14,953 nt of DNA from WLMZ01 sp043747765 (GTDB lineage: Bacteria > Actinomycetota > Acidimicrobiia > Acidimicrobiales > Ilumatobacteraceae). The stretch's first letter is position 1. Each line of letters begins with the position of its first letter. The stretch lies in NCBI GenBank assembly GCA_043747765.1, contig JAYTOM010000330.1, forward strand, positions 1 to 14,953, in the 5' to 3' direction. Below, in pieces: positions 14,157-14,953 of the stretch. The notes under the pieces are model-generated. The model made no database searches. It was given only the letters and a program-made list of their open reading frames with translations, and was not told where the DNA came from. The position numbers and the translations under genes were made by a program.

Positions 14157-14953
14157 TGAGTCATCTCCATCTCGAGCAGTCGGTGTTCGGTGGCCTGTCG
14201 ACCGTCGACTTCGCCGATGATGCGTCCAGCACGCATGACGATGACGCGGTCGGCGACCTGCCCGACCTCTTGGAAGTCGGTCGAACACATCAGGATCGCA
14301 GCACCGGCGTCAGCAAGCCTGCGCAGCTCGGCGTAGATGTCGAACTTCGACGCGATGTCGATCCCTGCGGTCGGTTCGTCGAACACCAAAACCTTGCTGT
14401 CGACCCCCATCCAGCGTCCGATCATCACCTTCTGCTGGTTTCCCCCGGACAGTGTCCCGACGCCGACATCAATCGTGGCGGTCCTGACATTGGCCCGGGG
14501 AGCGAGCGCGGACGCCGACGTCCGTACTCGCCGGGGGGTGAACATCGGATGGCGACCGTTGGCCTGCTGACCGAGTACGACGTTGTCGGCAACGCTTCGA
14601 TCGAGCAGGAGACCGTGTCGCTTGCGGTCCGCCGGCAAGAACGCCACGCCGAGCGAAAGAGCCTGCCGGCGGCCTCGAACGGGATGCATCACACCGTCCC
14701 GGTCAGCCACGCGCACCCAACCGCGTGCGGGGAGCTTCCCGCCGGCCGCCACTCGCGCCAATTCCGAGACGCCGGCACCGACTCCACCCGTCACCGCAAC
14801 AATCTCGCCGCCGGCGACGCACAAGCTGACGTCGTTCAACCGACCGCTGCTGACACCATCGATCTCGAGGATCGGCGTTGCTTCGGTTTTCAGCGTGGAG
14901 CGTTCGACACGGGCAATATCGACTGCGCGCCCGAACATCGCCTTGACAACGGA
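14153..14953 (-). CDS. Sugar-type ABC ATPase, C-terminal half (partial)
   Basis: Only the last 266 residues are in the window; the frame is open through the right edge, so the N-terminal nucleotide-binding domain lies outside. The visible part begins in the link between domains (SVVKAMFGR, as in RbsA/MglA proteins) and covers the second domain. Its Walker A is degenerate (VTGGVGAGVSEL, no Lys), as is usual for the second domain of this family. The signature LSGGNQQK and Walker B VLVFDEPTAGID are intact, and the H-loop His is replaced (CSTDFQEV). It would drive import with the permease and binding protein that follow. An apparent ATG at 14938 is an internal Met, not a start. Confidence 0.9.
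   Translation of the reverse strand, partial: SVVKAMFGRAVDIARVERSTLKTEATPILEIDGVSSGRLNDVSLCVAGGEIVAVTGGVGAGVSELARVAAGGKLPARGWVRVADRDGVMHPVRGRRQALSLGVAFLPADRKRHGLLLDRSVADNVVLGQQANGRHPMFTPRRVRTSASALAPRANVRTATIDVGVGTLSGGNQQKVMIGRWMGVDSKVLVFDEPTAGIDIASKFDIYAELRRLADAGAAILMCSTDFQEVGQVADRVIVMRAGRIIGEVDGRQATEHRLLEMEMTQ

Noticed and set aside
14157..14288. N-terminal extension of the permease
   Set aside because: It overlaps the well-conserved end of the ATPase; the GTG at 14156 with an upstream GGAG gives the usual 4-base overlap.

Overview
The window is dense, high-GC bacterial DNA with almost no intergenic space, frequent 4-nt start/stop overlaps (ATGA, GTGA), and GTG/TTG starts. The MMPL-type RND exporter with a divergent TetR regulator, and a Tat-exported sugar-binding lipoprotein with a long Thr/Ser/Ala linker, suggest an Actinomycetota genome, perhaps of the Acidimicrobiia type. 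The taxonomy is inference only. No tRNA, rRNA, CRISPR array, insertion sequence or phage gene was seen. The content is metabolic and transport-related, not mobile.

Left part (1-2914). A HAD-family hydrolase (minus) lies back to back with two plus-strand genes that overlap by ATGA. Both belong to the HpcH/HpaI-CitE superfamily. The first closely resembles the Chloroflexus-type L-malyl-CoA/beta-methylmalyl-CoA lyase. The second resembles the CitE-like (3S)-malyl-CoA thioesterase (Mcl2). Together they could turn glyoxylate plus acetyl-CoA into malate, an apparent malate synthase, or serve C5 acyl-CoA cleavage. A nested inverted-repeat terminator separates them from the convergent MMPL gene.

Middle (2915-8037). 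An MMPL exporter (minus) and a TetR regulator (plus) diverge from a very compact control region. A TTGACA-type promoter that would give a leaderless exporter mRNA is tiled by three consecutive 5-3-5 palindromes. A dienelactone hydrolase (minus) and a class III aminotransferase (plus) then diverge from a second short region that holds a TetR-like palindrome.

Right part (8049-14953, all minus strand). Reading in the direction of transcription: the C-terminal half of a sugar-type ABC ATPase (cut by the window edge), its permease (GTGA overlap) and its Tat/lipoprotein binding protein (ATGA overlap). A perfect 13-bp hairpin follows, then an isopenicillin-N-synthase-like 2-oxoglutarate/Fe(II) oxygenase, a VOC protein (ATGA overlap), a TudS/DUF523-like putative desulfidase and an overlapping small unknown protein. 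A MOSC-domain protein and a small charged unknown protein come last. The first seven or so look like one uptake-plus-oxidation operon whose substrate cannot be read from the sequence. This is the most promising candidate for an undescribed pathway here.
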